Shown: positions 17,523 through 26,117 of the stretch, one piece after another
Position numbering within the stretch: position 1 is the stretch's first letter
Layout: each line of letters opens with the position of its first letter
Assembly (NCBI GenBank): GCA_003148945.1
Contig: QGGY01000008.1
Location: 124,001-188,000, forward strand
DNA: 64,000 nucleotides
From: Murimonas intestini
GTDB lineage: Bacteria > Bacillota > Clostridia > Lachnospirales > Lachnospiraceae
Direction: 5' to 3'
Made by a program: the position numbers and the translations under genes
The notes under the pieces: model-generated
The model's input: the letters and a program-made list of their open reading frames with translations, nothing else
The model's database searches: none
Told to the model about the DNA's origin: nothing

Positions 17523-18365
17523 ATGCCCAAATATACACATGAAGTCGTCGCAGAAACTGAATACCTGCCGGCAAGATTCAATCTCGTAAAGTGCTCCACA
17601 AATACGATCCCTGCCCACTGGCATGAGTATCTGGAAATCCTGTACCTCATAAGCGGTGAGCTTACAGCTGTTGTGCAGGCGGAGACATATAATATGGCAC
17701 CGGGCGATATCATCGTCATTAATTCCAAAGATCTGCATATGACGCAGACATATGGGTTCACTACCTACATATTGCTGCAGATATCTGTGGAACAGATAAA
17801 GCAGTACCTGCCCAGGTTTGAATTTCTTCATTTCCAGACACTGATATCCCCCGGCCCGGAGAAACCTGATGAGGTTTTCTTCTATATACAGGAGATGCTG
17901 AAAATATACCAGGCTCAGGAGGACGGATACCAGCTGCTTTTCACCTCCAGGCTGTATGAGCTGATCTACTATCTCTATAAGGATTACTCCAGCCGCTCCA
18001 TCCCCCAGGAATCCGGCTTTGCCAGCCGGGACCTGTACAGGATCACACGTGCAATGGAATGGGTCCGACAGCATTTTCAGGATTCCCTGTCTCTGGATGA
18101 TGCGGCTGATTTTCTGGGACTCAGCAGAGAATATTTCTGCAGGATGTTCAAAAAATATACAGGCCAGACATTCCTTGAATATCTGAATGCAGTCCGTACC
18201 ATGCATCTGTATGAGGATCTGAAGAGGACTGATGACAGTGTCACCCTCCTCATGGAAAAAAACGGAATCACCAATTATAAGGTTTTCATGAGGACGTTTA
18301 AAAGGCTGTACGGTGATACTCCTCAGCGGGTTCGCAAAGCGGCTCAGGAAGCCGGCAGTCTCTGA
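17523..18365 (+). CDS. AraC family transcriptional regulator
   Basis: A 280-residue regulator with an N-terminal cupin domain (PAHWHEYLEILYLISGE, about 30-46) for sugar sensing and a C-terminal pair of HTH motifs (MEWVRQHFQDSLSLDDAADFLG and the FKRLYGDTPQRVR end). It is divergent from the permuted GH3 gene and most likely activates it in response to its sugar. AAAGGATG precedes the ATG. Its last 22 bases overlap the 3' end of the convergent MATE gene. Confidence 0.9.
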   Translation: MPKYTHEVVAETEYLPARFNLVKCSTNTIPAHWHEYLEILYLISGELTAVVQAETYNMAPGDIIVINSKDLHMTQTYGFTTYILLQISVEQIKQYLPRFEFLHFQTLISPGPEKPDEVFFYIQEMLKIYQAQEDGYQLLFTSRLYELIYYLYKDYSSRSIPQESGFASRDLYRITRAMEWVRQHFQDSLSLDDAADFLGLSREYFCRMFKKYTGQTFLEYLNAVRTMHLYEDLKRTDDSVTLLMEKNGITNYKVFMRTFKRLYGDTPQRVRKAAQEAGSL

Positions 18366-19630
18366 ATGATCACGCCGCATGCCGCGGTCAGAAACTGTGA
18401 TACCGGCACTGCAGCCCACACTCCTTCCAGCCCCATAAATTCCGGAAGAAGCAAAAGCGCTGCAAACAGCATAACAGGCTCGCCGTATATCAGGATAAAC
18501 GCCCTTACATTTTTTTCCGTGGCATAGCAGCAGGCTGTAGTTATCCTCAGGTATGCTATAAACATGAATCCTGCCAGAAAGAACGGCAGTACCTCCGCCG
18601 ACATCTTACTGACCTCCGCAGATGCCCCAAATACAGGGGCTATCAGATTCCTTGCAGCATAAAGACCCGCTATGCAGGCTGCTGCCAGAAGAAAAGCGCT
18701 GATATATGCCATTCTTCCAACTGACCTGACACTCTCTGCCCTCCCCCTTCCGTAATACCTGCTTACAAGAGGCTGGCTCCCGTCCCCTACTCCCTGCAGG
18801 AGCAGAAGCACTATTGTGGAGATATAGGCAATGACTGCATAGCAAGCCACTGCGCCCTCTCCCCCGTACATCATAGAAAACTTATTCATAAGGATCAGCA
18901 CTATGTTCGGCGAAAAGGTAAGTCCAAAAGGCGACACTGCCACCTTCATGATATTTCTTGACAGCCTTCCAGGCTTTATCCCTGACTTTAATGACAGTCC
19001 GGGTCCCTTCTTCAGTACAAACACCACGCATGCCGCCACAGTAACTGTCTGGCCGATGATGGTTGCGGCCGCAGCGCCGCCCAGCCCATATCCAAATACC
19101 CACACAAAGAGATAGTCCAGAAGGATATTTGTGAGAAAGCCTGCGATCATGGCACACATGGCAAAAACAGAACCTCCCATATTCCTGATGAGAGGCACAA
19201 GACCTGTCCCGAATATCTGGAAAACTGCTCCAAGAATGATCATCCGGAGATACTCCTTTCCCATCTCCAGCAGCTGCCCTTTTGCACCAAAAGCAGACAG
19301 GATAGCTGACACAGAAGGAAAGAGGAGCAGCACAGCCGCCAGGCTTGAAACCGCCAGCAGAAGGAGGGTCCAGCTAATATATGCTCTCTGCTCTTCTCTC
19401 TTATCTTCTCCTGCATGGATGGAATACTGCACTGCCCCGCCCATTCCTATCCCCGTTCCCAGAGCCTGCAGCAGGGCTGTCACAGGATAGGCCACATTGA
19501 TAGCCGCCAGCCCCGCATCCCCTATGCTGTTTCCCACAAAAAAGCCGTCCACGATAGCATATACTCCTGAAAGGGCGAAAGCCAGTACTGAGGGGATCAC
19601 ATATAATAAAAACTCTTTCTTTTCCCTCAT
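18344..19630 (-). CDS. MATE family efflux transporter
   Basis: A 428-residue membrane protein with about twelve hydrophobic helices and MATE features in both halves (DGFFVGNSIGDAGLAAIN near the start; LLLLQGVGDGSQPLVSRYYG in the second half). It should export cationic drugs or metabolites in exchange for Na+ or H+. It overlaps the MarR-type gene by 4 bp (ATGA), so the two are translationally coupled and the regulator probably responds to a substrate of the pump. Confidence 0.92.
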   Translation of the reverse strand: MREKKEFLLYVIPSVLAFALSGVYAIVDGFFVGNSIGDAGLAAINVAYPVTALLQALGTGIGMGGAVQYSIHAGEDKREEQRAYISWTLLLLAVSSLAAVLLLFPSVSAILSAFGAKGQLLEMGKEYLRMIILGAVFQIFGTGLVPLIRNMGGSVFAMCAMIAGFLTNILLDYLFVWVFGYGLGGAAAATIIGQTVTVAACVVFVLKKGPGLSLKSGIKPGRLSRNIMKVAVSPFGLTFSPNIVLILMNKFSMMYGGEGAVACYAVIAYISTIVLLLLQGVGDGSQPLVSRYYGRGRAESVRSVGRMAYISAFLLAAACIAGLYAARNLIAPVFGASAEVSKMSAEVLPFFLAGFMFIAYLRITTACCYATEKNVRAFILIYGEPVMLFAALLLLPEFMGLEGVWAAVPVSQFLTAACGVIIQRLPAS

Positions 19631-20076
19631 TTTCTTTTTTCCTTCCCCTTTCTGAAATACTCTGCAAACAATGCTGTATTTTCTATGAGAGAGCTGCTTC
19701 TGACTTCCCCCAGCTCCTCCATCACTGAGGCCTCCAGCTCCTGAAGGGCCGGGATGATCTCCTCTGTCAGGCCCTCACCTTCTTTCGTGAGATGGATAGA
19801 TTTATTCCTGTGGTCTTTTTCCATCACTTTAAAATCTATCATCCCTTTTTTCTGCAGGTCTTTTAAAATTGTATTGACCGTCTGCTTGGGCAGCACCCAC
19901 TGGCGGCAGATCTCCTTCTGTGTACAGTTTTCCCTGTCTTCCCAGAGGGAGTAGAGCACCAGAAGACAGTTATATGAGATACCGTACTCCTTTGCCCACT
20001 CCTCATAGCTGACCAGCATTTCCCTCCATATATTGTAATACCGCCTGACCTGGCTCTTCATTTCTTCCCTGTTCAT
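19627..20076 (-). CDS. MarR family transcriptional regulator
   Basis: A 149-residue winged-helix repressor with the recognition segment CTQKEICRQWVLPKQTVNTILKDLQKKGMI and the wing KDHRNKSIHLT, which is diagnostic of MarR. It is first in an operon with the MATE pump and likely represses both. The ATG at 20076 is preceded by GGGAGGATAAGAAT; the frame is open further upstream but without a ribosome site. GTCCG half-sites in the promoter are candidate operators. Confidence 0.92.
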   Translation of the reverse strand: MNREEMKSQVRRYYNIWREMLVSYEEWAKEYGISYNCLLVLYSLWEDRENCTQKEICRQWVLPKQTVNTILKDLQKKGMIDFKVMEKDHRNKSIHLTKEGEGLTEEIIPALQELEASVMEELGEVRSSSLIENTALFAEYFRKGKEKRK

Positions 20077-20121
20077 ATTCTTATCCTCCCAGATTCCTAT
20101 ATTTAAGATCAAAGTTCTTCC

Positions 20122-20215
20122 CGGACTGTCCGTTTCTGACAATGATAAGCTGTAAATTAGTCCGAGTCCGTACTTTTTTTATTTTAATACAGGTTCTTCC
20201 GGAAAGTCAAGCAGA
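20122..20215 (-). promoter_or_regulatory. MarR-MATE promoter with GTCCG half-sites
   Basis: On the minus strand TTGACT (20215-20210 region) is followed 18 bases later by TAAAAT. Downstream lie four GTCCG/CGGAC half-sites: CGGAC-T-GTCCG (20122-20132, inverted) and GTCCG-A-GTCCG (20160-20170, direct). Their position between promoter and start codon suits a MarR-type repressor. Confidence 0.45.
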
Positions 20216-20258
20216 TTTTATAATAAAAGCAGGTTTACGTTGCAGTCCAGCTTTTTAG

Positions 20259-20300
20259 TGTCCCGCCAGGTGTTTTCGCACGTATTTTGCATGAAAATAC
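20259..20300. repeat. Copy of a dispersed repeat core
   Basis: GTCCCGCCAGGTGTTTTCG followed by ATTTTGCATGAAAAT matches the reverse complement of 39165-39210 (GTCCCGCGAGGTGTTTTCG, ATTTTGCACGAAAAT). The GTTACT half-sites of the full element are not conserved here. It lies downstream of the PBP2 gene. Confidence 0.5.
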
Positions 20301-20315
20301 TTGGCGCCGCTGCTT

Positions 20316-23138
20316 TTAGTCTGTCCTCACCGTGGAAGCCTGGGAAGCTTTTGAGTTGAGCACAGATTCATCTCCCTCAAAGTAATACTTAAACATATCT
20401 GCCGCAGCTGCCACAGCATTCCCCGATGTATATCCGTTCGCTATCCTGACTGCTGCAGCTATCTTTGGAGCATCTGCCGGCGCATAGCCTACAAAAAGCG
20501 CATGGTCCGGCCTGATATCTGATTCCTGCGCAGTCCCGGACTTTCCCGCAGTCCTGATATTCAGCTCTCCCAGATATGAGGCCGATGATGCGAATTCCTC
20601 CATCCCCTCCTTCACCGTATCCCAGACCTCCGGGGGCAGGTCTATCCTGCTTTCGATCCTGGGAGCCTGCTGCGTGCCTGCCTCTTCGATCAGGGAAAGC
20701 TTATAGCTTGTCCCCTGATTAGCCAGTGTTGTCACATACCTGGCAAGCTGTGATGTAGAATAATTGTGGGTCCCCTGGCCGATCGCTGAGGGGATACCGT
20801 AATGGTCTGATATCTGAGGGCTGCTTTCTGTGATCTCTATCCCTGACTCTTTATCTAGGTCGAAAAGGCTGGCATACTTTTGTATGTACTCTAATGCCTG
20901 GTCATCTGAAAATTCCTCCCTGCCGGACATGCCCATTCTGTAGGATATCTCACACAGATAATCATTGCAGGAATTTTTAAGGGCATCAGCTGCCCCCGTG
21001 ATGAGCCCGTGGCCTGACCAGTTCCAGCATTTCAGATGAGGTTCCACCTTGTCAAACACTCCGTCACATTCCAGAGCAGTATGATAATCAATCATGCCTT
21101 CCTGCAGCCCTTCTATGACAGTGACCGGCTTAAATGTAGAGCCCGGCGCTGTCAGCTGCTGAGTAGCCTTGTTATAGAAAGGGGCTGACTTATCATGATA
21201 CAGCTTATAATAGTAATCTGTATCCATCTCATTTGCCAGCCTGCTGCTGTCGTATCCGGGGTAGCTGACGCAGGCGAGCACCTTTCCTGTATTCACATCA
21301 GTAATTACAGCGGAACCGGAGCACGGCGCCAAGGCCAGCTGCCCTGGTGTGATCTGCAGTGAAGCTATCTTTGCAATAATAAAATCATATGGGGAGATCC
21401 CGCCTGACAAGAGTCTCCCGTAATCTTCGTCTTCTTCCAGTTCCCCCTGTTCATACAGCAGTCTGCATACTTCTGAAGGCGATATCCCATCTGACAGGAT
21501 CATCTGCCTGCAAACCAGCTTTCTGAAACCTTTATCATTCTCCAGTCCTTCCAGAGTCTCATCCAGGAAAAGCGCATATAATTCCCCGCCTGTGAGATAC
21601 TTATCTCCCTCATCTGCCCCTCCGGCAGCAAACCATCCTTTTTCGATTCCCCGCATGAGCAGTTCCCTGATGTCAGTCTGCTTTCCCTGCTGCCATGCCC
21701 GGTAGATACCATCGCTTTTATCCAGCCTGTCTTCCTCCCATTCCAGGAAGTCATCCAGCATATATGTAAGGTATATCTGGAGTTCTTCCGGCATACTCCC
21801 GTAATCTGCCTTTTCATTTTCCAGGGCTGTACGTATCCTCCCCGCCTCCAGAGCGGTTTTTCCGGTTATGCGGGCATTCAGCTCTGTTTCCAGGGCGGAC
21901 GCCCCATCCTCCCCCATCCTGTCCATATCTATCACATCATTGTCAAACAGGGCATAGTATACGTCATATACAGGGATCTTGATATCTGAAGCATCAGCCA
22001 CAGATGTCACATCAAAACTCCTGGCATCTATAATATTCTGTATCAGGATACCGGCTATCCTCTGCTCCAGTATCTGATAGACTGCCTCCTGTAGCTCTTT
22101 GTCGATACTCAGTGTGACATCGCCGCCCGGACTTTCCTCCCTGATGATTTCCCCCTCCTGCAGCACCTTTCCCGTATTATTTACATAGACTTCTTTTATT
22201 CCGTCCCGCCCCTGCAGCCACTCATCCATATAATACTCAATGCCAGTCTTTCCCACTATGTCATCTGCAGCCGGGTCTTCCCCCCTCTTTCGGGTGCTCT
22301 CCATCTCCTCCGCCGAGATCACTCCCGTATATCCCAGGATATGGCCAAAGGCATCCCCTCCATTGTAGACCCGCATCCATTCTTCTGACACATCTATTCC
22401 CTGCAGGACCGCCTTGTTCTCCATGACGGCTGCAGCTGTTTTTTCCGATATCTCCCTGGCTATGGTCACCGGCAGATATTTCCGGTAAGAATTTAATGAG
22501 AGCATATACCGGACTCCAATAACAGCCAGCTCTTCCTCCTCAGTCATCTTACCGGGCAGTCCGTATTCTGCGTATTCTTTGTCAGTATATGGCCTGCCGC
22601 CCTCACTGTAAAGCGAATACATATCCTCACTTTTCAGGTACTTGATCATCTCATCAGCATCCATATCCGCCTCTTGGGAGGTCATATCTTCTATATACGC
22701 TTTACCATATATATCAGCTTTAAATCTTGCCAGCGCCGTACCTTCAGCCAGGTATCTGTAACCGCCGTCCTGCCCCGGCTCTATCTTCAGTTCATTGATC
22801 AGCTCTTCCCCCTGCTCCTTAAGCAGCTTCATGACACGGTAGATCGTCCCATTCAGAGTAAGCTGCCTCTCCCTGTCAGTCTCGTAAGTACCGTTGTCCT
22901 CAATCGTAATTGTACTGACCAGCCTGTTGCCTGCCAGCAATTCTCCGCTGCAGTCATAGATGTTTCCCCTGACGGCCTTCTCTGTCAAGGTCTTCTTTAT
23001 CCTCAGTTCAAAATTTTCTTCATAGCTTTTTCCCTCTATGATCTGCAGCTGATAAAGCCGGAAGATCAGAATACTTCCCATAATTGTAAAAAGTCCCGCA
23101 AGTATGGCAAGCCTTGAGATACCTTTTTTAATTTTCAT
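20316..23138 (-). CDS. Class B penicillin-binding protein (PBP2-like)
   Basis: A 940-residue peptidoglycan D,D-transpeptidase anchored by one N-terminal helix (about 12-32) with the active-site Ser outside. The motifs are complete: STFK (Ser667-Lys670), SCN (723-725) and KSGT (866-869). The dimerisation domain occupies about 50-345. Between it and the first transpeptidase strand (SAVITDVNTGKV, from 609) is an insertion of roughly 240 residues, acidic and helix-rich, that ordinary PBP2 lacks. AAGGGG precedes the ATG at 23138; an upstream ATG has no ribosome site. Tandem promoters with TTACAnnTGTAA operators suggest control by a BlaI-type repressor. Confidence 0.93.
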   Translation of the reverse strand: MKIKKGISRLAILAGLFTIMGSILIFRLYQLQIIEGKSYEENFELRIKKTLTEKAVRGNIYDCSGELLAGNRLVSTITIEDNGTYETDRERQLTLNGTIYRVMKLLKEQGEELINELKIEPGQDGGYRYLAEGTALARFKADIYGKAYIEDMTSQEADMDADEMIKYLKSEDMYSLYSEGGRPYTDKEYAEYGLPGKMTEEEELAVIGVRYMLSLNSYRKYLPVTIAREISEKTAAAVMENKAVLQGIDVSEEWMRVYNGGDAFGHILGYTGVISAEEMESTRKRGEDPAADDIVGKTGIEYYMDEWLQGRDGIKEVYVNNTGKVLQEGEIIREESPGGDVTLSIDKELQEAVYQILEQRIAGILIQNIIDARSFDVTSVADASDIKIPVYDVYYALFDNDVIDMDRMGEDGASALETELNARITGKTALEAGRIRTALENEKADYGSMPEELQIYLTYMLDDFLEWEEDRLDKSDGIYRAWQQGKQTDIRELLMRGIEKGWFAAGGADEGDKYLTGGELYALFLDETLEGLENDKGFRKLVCRQMILSDGISPSEVCRLLYEQGELEEDEDYGRLLSGGISPYDFIIAKIASLQITPGQLALAPCSGSAVITDVNTGKVLACVSYPGYDSSRLANEMDTDYYYKLYHDKSAPFYNKATQQLTAPGSTFKPVTVIEGLQEGMIDYHTALECDGVFDKVEPHLKCWNWSGHGLITGAADALKNSCNDYLCEISYRMGMSGREEFSDDQALEYIQKYASLFDLDKESGIEITESSPQISDHYGIPSAIGQGTHNYSTSQLARYVTTLANQGTSYKLSLIEEAGTQQAPRIESRIDLPPEVWDTVKEGMEEFASSASYLGELNIRTAGKSGTAQESDIRPDHALFVGYAPADAPKIAAAVRIANGYTSGNAVAAAADMFKYYFEGDESVLNSKASQASTVRTD

Positions 23139-23168
23139 CTTATCGCCCCTTGTCATGTCTTTATTCTA

Positions 23169-23279
23169 TTACATTTGTAAGATTTTAACTTTGTCAAAAG
23201 CCATGCCCGAAAGCAGGCATGGCTTTTATCCTACATCTGTAATAGTTATTATCTTACACTTGTAATCTTATTTTGTCAA
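23169..23279 (-). promoter_or_regulatory. Tandem PBP2 promoters with three BlaI/MecI-like operators
   Basis: Three copies of a TTACAnnTGTAA palindrome lie at 23169-23180 (TTACATTTGTAA), 23231-23242 (CTACATCTGTAA) and 23254-23265 (TTACACTTGTAA). The distal promoter reads TTGACA (23279-23274), 17 bases, TAAGAT (23256-23251), with an operator over spacer and -10. A second promoter, TTGACA-18-TGTAAT, starts in the T-tract of the hairpin at 23200 and has the proximal operator over its -10. The dyad matches the TACA/TGTA core known for BlaI/MecI. No blaI gene is in the window. Confidence 0.55.
23197..23230 (-). terminator. Terminator hairpin in the PBP2 upstream region
   Basis: The stem AAAAGCCATGCC / GGCATGGCTTTT with an 8-base loop lies between the alcohol dehydrogenase gene and PBP2. 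It would terminate transcripts from the dehydrogenase, and it also lies downstream of the distal PBP2 promoter, where it could attenuate that transcript. Confidence 0.75.
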
Positions 23280-23334
23280 TATGTATAGACAGATATGACA
23301 AGGAATACACGGATACGTATATCTGCTCCTTCCT

Positions 23335-24360
23335 CTACTCCTGCACATTAATGAGAACTTTCATTGTTGTTTCCCTGTTTTCATCAATATATTCATAAGC
23401 CTTCTGGTAATCCTTGAATGCAAAGCTTCTGGATATTAACGGACTCAGATGTACCTTTTTCTCCTGCACAAGCCGGATCGCATCCAGATAATCCTCATGG
23501 CGGTACATCATGGTGCTCTTGATATCCAGCTCATGGTCGTTAGCCACCGCCAGATCTATCTGCGCCATACCTGCAAATACCGCCACCAGCACAATGATGC
23601 TGCCCTTCCTGGCATACTTGATCGCCTGCCCCATGGTGGTATTATTTCCCGCACAGTCATATATCACATCTGCCTTATCCGGTCCGAAGGTTTCCAGCAT
23701 AGCTTCGCCAAAGTCTTTGTCCCTTGTATTTACACACACATGGATTCCACACTCTTCTGCTTTTTTAAGTCTGAGGTCACTGATATCTGTTATCATGACT
23801 TTTTCAGCTCCCATGCCCTTCGCTGTCTGTGCCACAAGGTTTCCAATGGGCCCTGCTCCCAGAACGGCGATCTTCATTCCCCTCACGTCTCCTACCTGCT
23901 TCACCCCATGCACGGCCACGGCCAGAGGTTCGATCATAGCCCCCTCATCATAAGACATCTCCTGGGGTATGGGAGTCACCTTTGAGGCATCTGCGGCAAA
24001 GTATTCTGAGGCCGTTCCAGTTGTCTGAAACCCCATCACCTTCAGTTCTTCACAGAGATTGTATTTGCCGTGGCGGCACGGATAGCACTCACCGCAGTAT
24101 ACCTGAGGTTCTATTGTGACCTTCTGCCCCACATAGAGATCCCTGACTTTCTCTCCCAGCTTTACTATCTCCCCTGATACCTCATGTCCCTGTGTCACAG
24201 GATACGATGTGAAGGGGTGCTCCCCGTGGTACACATGGATATCGGATCCGCAGATCCCTATTTTCATTATCTTCACCAATACCTGGTTCTCCCCGGGCTG
24301 CGGTATCTCCACTTCCTGAAATTCAATTTTACCAGGCTTCACCATAATTTCCTGCAGCAT
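23335..24360 (-). CDS. Zinc-dependent alcohol dehydrogenase family protein
   Basis: A 341-residue medium-chain dehydrogenase with the catalytic zinc site GICGSDIHVYHGEH and GHEVSGEIV, the structural zinc cysteines in CGECYPCRHGKYNLC, and the NAD loop GAGPIGN. It resembles the threonine/sorbitol/galactitol dehydrogenase group and probably oxidises a polyol or amino alcohol. The ATG at 24360 follows AGGAGGG; the frame upstream is open but AT-rich promoter DNA. It stands alone with its own promoter and a downstream hairpin. Confidence 0.92.
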   Translation of the reverse strand: MLQEIMVKPGKIEFQEVEIPQPGENQVLVKIMKIGICGSDIHVYHGEHPFTSYPVTQGHEVSGEIVKLGEKVRDLYVGQKVTIEPQVYCGECYPCRHGKYNLCEELKVMGFQTTGTASEYFAADASKVTPIPQEMSYDEGAMIEPLAVAVHGVKQVGDVRGMKIAVLGAGPIGNLVAQTAKGMGAEKVMITDISDLRLKKAEECGIHVCVNTRDKDFGEAMLETFGPDKADVIYDCAGNNTTMGQAIKYARKGSIIVLVAVFAGMAQIDLAVANDHELDIKSTMMYRHEDYLDAIRLVQEKKVHLSPLISRSFAFKDYQKAYEYIDENRETTMKVLINVQE

Positions 24361-24404
24361 ATAAAATCCCTCCTGTTTTAGTATATTTCTTTTATAAAAT
24401 ATTT

Positions 24405-24450
24405 TATTAAAGTATATACTATATATTATCATTTTGACACAGATTGTCAA
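24405..24450 (-). promoter_or_regulatory. Promoter and palindromes upstream of alcohol dehydrogenase
   Basis: A minus-strand promoter TTGACA-16-TAATAT starts in the inverted repeat TTGACA-CAGAT-TGTCAA (24434-24450). A second perfect palindrome, AGTATATACT, is at 24411-24420. Both are candidate operators; no dedicated regulator is adjacent. Confidence 0.45.
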
Positions 24451-24474
24451 TAGGAAAATGGTTGTAACTATTGG

Positions 24475-24525
24475 TAAAAAAATACTGCTCCCGGCGGTCA
24501 AAACTTACTCCGCCGGGAACAGCAT
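24475..24525 (-). terminator. Intrinsic terminator of the L,D-transpeptidase gene
   Basis: The stem CCCGGCGG / CCGCCGGG (24490-24517), extended by TGCT/AGCA, is followed on the minus strand by GTATTTTTTT. Confidence 0.88.
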
Positions 24526-24546
24526 AAAAACTCTTCCTGTTTATCC

Positions 24547-25983
24547 TTAATACACAATTACCGCTGTTCCCACAGATACGATGTTGAATATCTGCTCCAC
24601 AGCATCATAAGGCGTATTAACACATCCGTGGGAACCGTTTGACTGGTATACAGTCCCTCCGAATTCACTTCTTTCCAGATCGTGGATCCCCACATCGTTG
24701 GGGGAATCGAAAGGCAGCCAGAATTTTACAGGCGCTCTGTAGTCTTCACCTACAAGGAAGGTGTCTGTGATCTTGGCATCGATTGCCCAGCAGCCTCCCT
24801 GGGGCGTAGCATGTCCGGTATTCGGATTGCCTGTCACCACAGGTGTCTCCACCACTACTTTGTAGTCCTGATAACACCACATTTTCTGCTCTTCTATGCT
24901 GATCTCCACATATGTGCCGCCTATATCATCTATGCCAAGCCTCATGGCTTCATACAGCCACACAGGCTCGATCTGCCCTGTCTGACCCGCATTGACAGCC
25001 TCTATCAGACCCATGGCTGTTTCTTCCTGGTTCATCACCCAGCCGTAGTCACCTCTGTATTCGCCTTTATAGACTCCGGTATTCTCACCATTGTTGAGCT
25101 TGATCGTCCTTCCGTCATGAGTGGTGAATTCCCGCTCCATGGCATATGTATCATATTTTTCTGCAAGGGCCGCCACATAATTATAGACGGATGTGTCGTT
25201 CAGGCGGTAGATATCCCCGTCCTCCACAAGCCACTCTTTTATCATGTCCCTGCCTATGATCTCTATGCGCTCATCGCCGAAATCATAATAGACATTTGCA
25301 GATGTCAGCCTGTTTAAGCTCTCCACCTGGCTGTTCAGCCTGGCGTCATCCCTGTAAACCTCCGGCTTGATATAACACTCCAGAGCAGCCAGGTCAATCT
25401 CTGTTTTCCCGGCATCCACGGCCTCCTTCACGGCCTTCATAACCTTTTCCTTGTCCAGGGTGTTTCCTTCTACTTCCGGAACGATCCTGTAGCCTGTGAC
25501 ATCCTCCTGGATATATGCATCCTCCGGTGCGGTCACAAGTGCCGGTTTGAAACAATCCAGCCCGTCCACACTGGCTTTTAGAAGATTCTCATCATATACA
25601 GCCCCGGCAGTCATCTCATATCTTTCGTTTGAGAATAATGCTTCAAACCAGAGCCACTGGTTCTGACTGTCTATCAGTTCTTCCACCTTATGGTCATCCG
25701 CGTACTCTCTGCCCATATCCTTAGATGTGATGACCTCTTCCTGGCCGTCCAGTTTTTTGATCGTCAGCTGATATGACGTGATGGAAGCCTGTATATCCTT
25801 TTTCACTTCCTCAGGCGTCATGCCTGATACATCCATTCCATTCAGGTTGGATTCCGGTAAAAACCTGTTGGTATAATGATTTACCATGACAAGATAAGCC
25901 GCCGCTATGATCAACAGAATGCTCCCCAGCACAATGTATGCGGCTAAGCCGGATCTTCGCTTTCTACTCTTCTTTTGCTGCAT
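24547..25983 (-). CDS. L,D-transpeptidase (YkuD) with peptidoglycan-binding domain
   Basis: A 478-residue wall enzyme with one N-terminal helix (about 13-34), a repeated putative peptidoglycan-binding region (about 45-230) and a C-terminal YkuD domain starting near 350. The catalytic motif GSHGCVNTP gives Cys454, with the partner His in VGIHD. It forms 3-3 cross-links or attaches proteins to peptidoglycan and is not inhibited by most penicillins. GGAGAGGGG precedes the ATG. It is monocistronic. With the PBP2 gene 1.4 kb away this is a loose cell-wall neighbourhood. Confidence 0.93.
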   Translation of the reverse strand: MQQKKSRKRRSGLAAYIVLGSILLIIAAAYLVMVNHYTNRFLPESNLNGMDVSGMTPEEVKKDIQASITSYQLTIKKLDGQEEVITSKDMGREYADDHKVEELIDSQNQWLWFEALFSNERYEMTAGAVYDENLLKASVDGLDCFKPALVTAPEDAYIQEDVTGYRIVPEVEGNTLDKEKVMKAVKEAVDAGKTEIDLAALECYIKPEVYRDDARLNSQVESLNRLTSANVYYDFGDERIEIIGRDMIKEWLVEDGDIYRLNDTSVYNYVAALAEKYDTYAMEREFTTHDGRTIKLNNGENTGVYKGEYRGDYGWVMNQEETAMGLIEAVNAGQTGQIEPVWLYEAMRLGIDDIGGTYVEISIEEQKMWCYQDYKVVVETPVVTGNPNTGHATPQGGCWAIDAKITDTFLVGEDYRAPVKFWLPFDSPNDVGIHDLERSEFGGTVYQSNGSHGCVNTPYDAVEQIFNIVSVGTAVIVY

Positions 25984-26117
25984 TACTTACGTCCCCTCTC
26001 CTTATTAATGTTCCTTCTAACTTATGTTTCCTATTATGCAGCCAAACGGCATCTTTGTAAACCATATTATTATAAATTCTGCTAAAAAACGAGATAATCT
26101 ATTACTTTTCACGATTA

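Noticed and set aside
17445-18419. 324-aa minus-strand ORF opposite the AraC gene
   Set aside because: It is the antisense shadow of the AraC-type gene and has no protein-family features.
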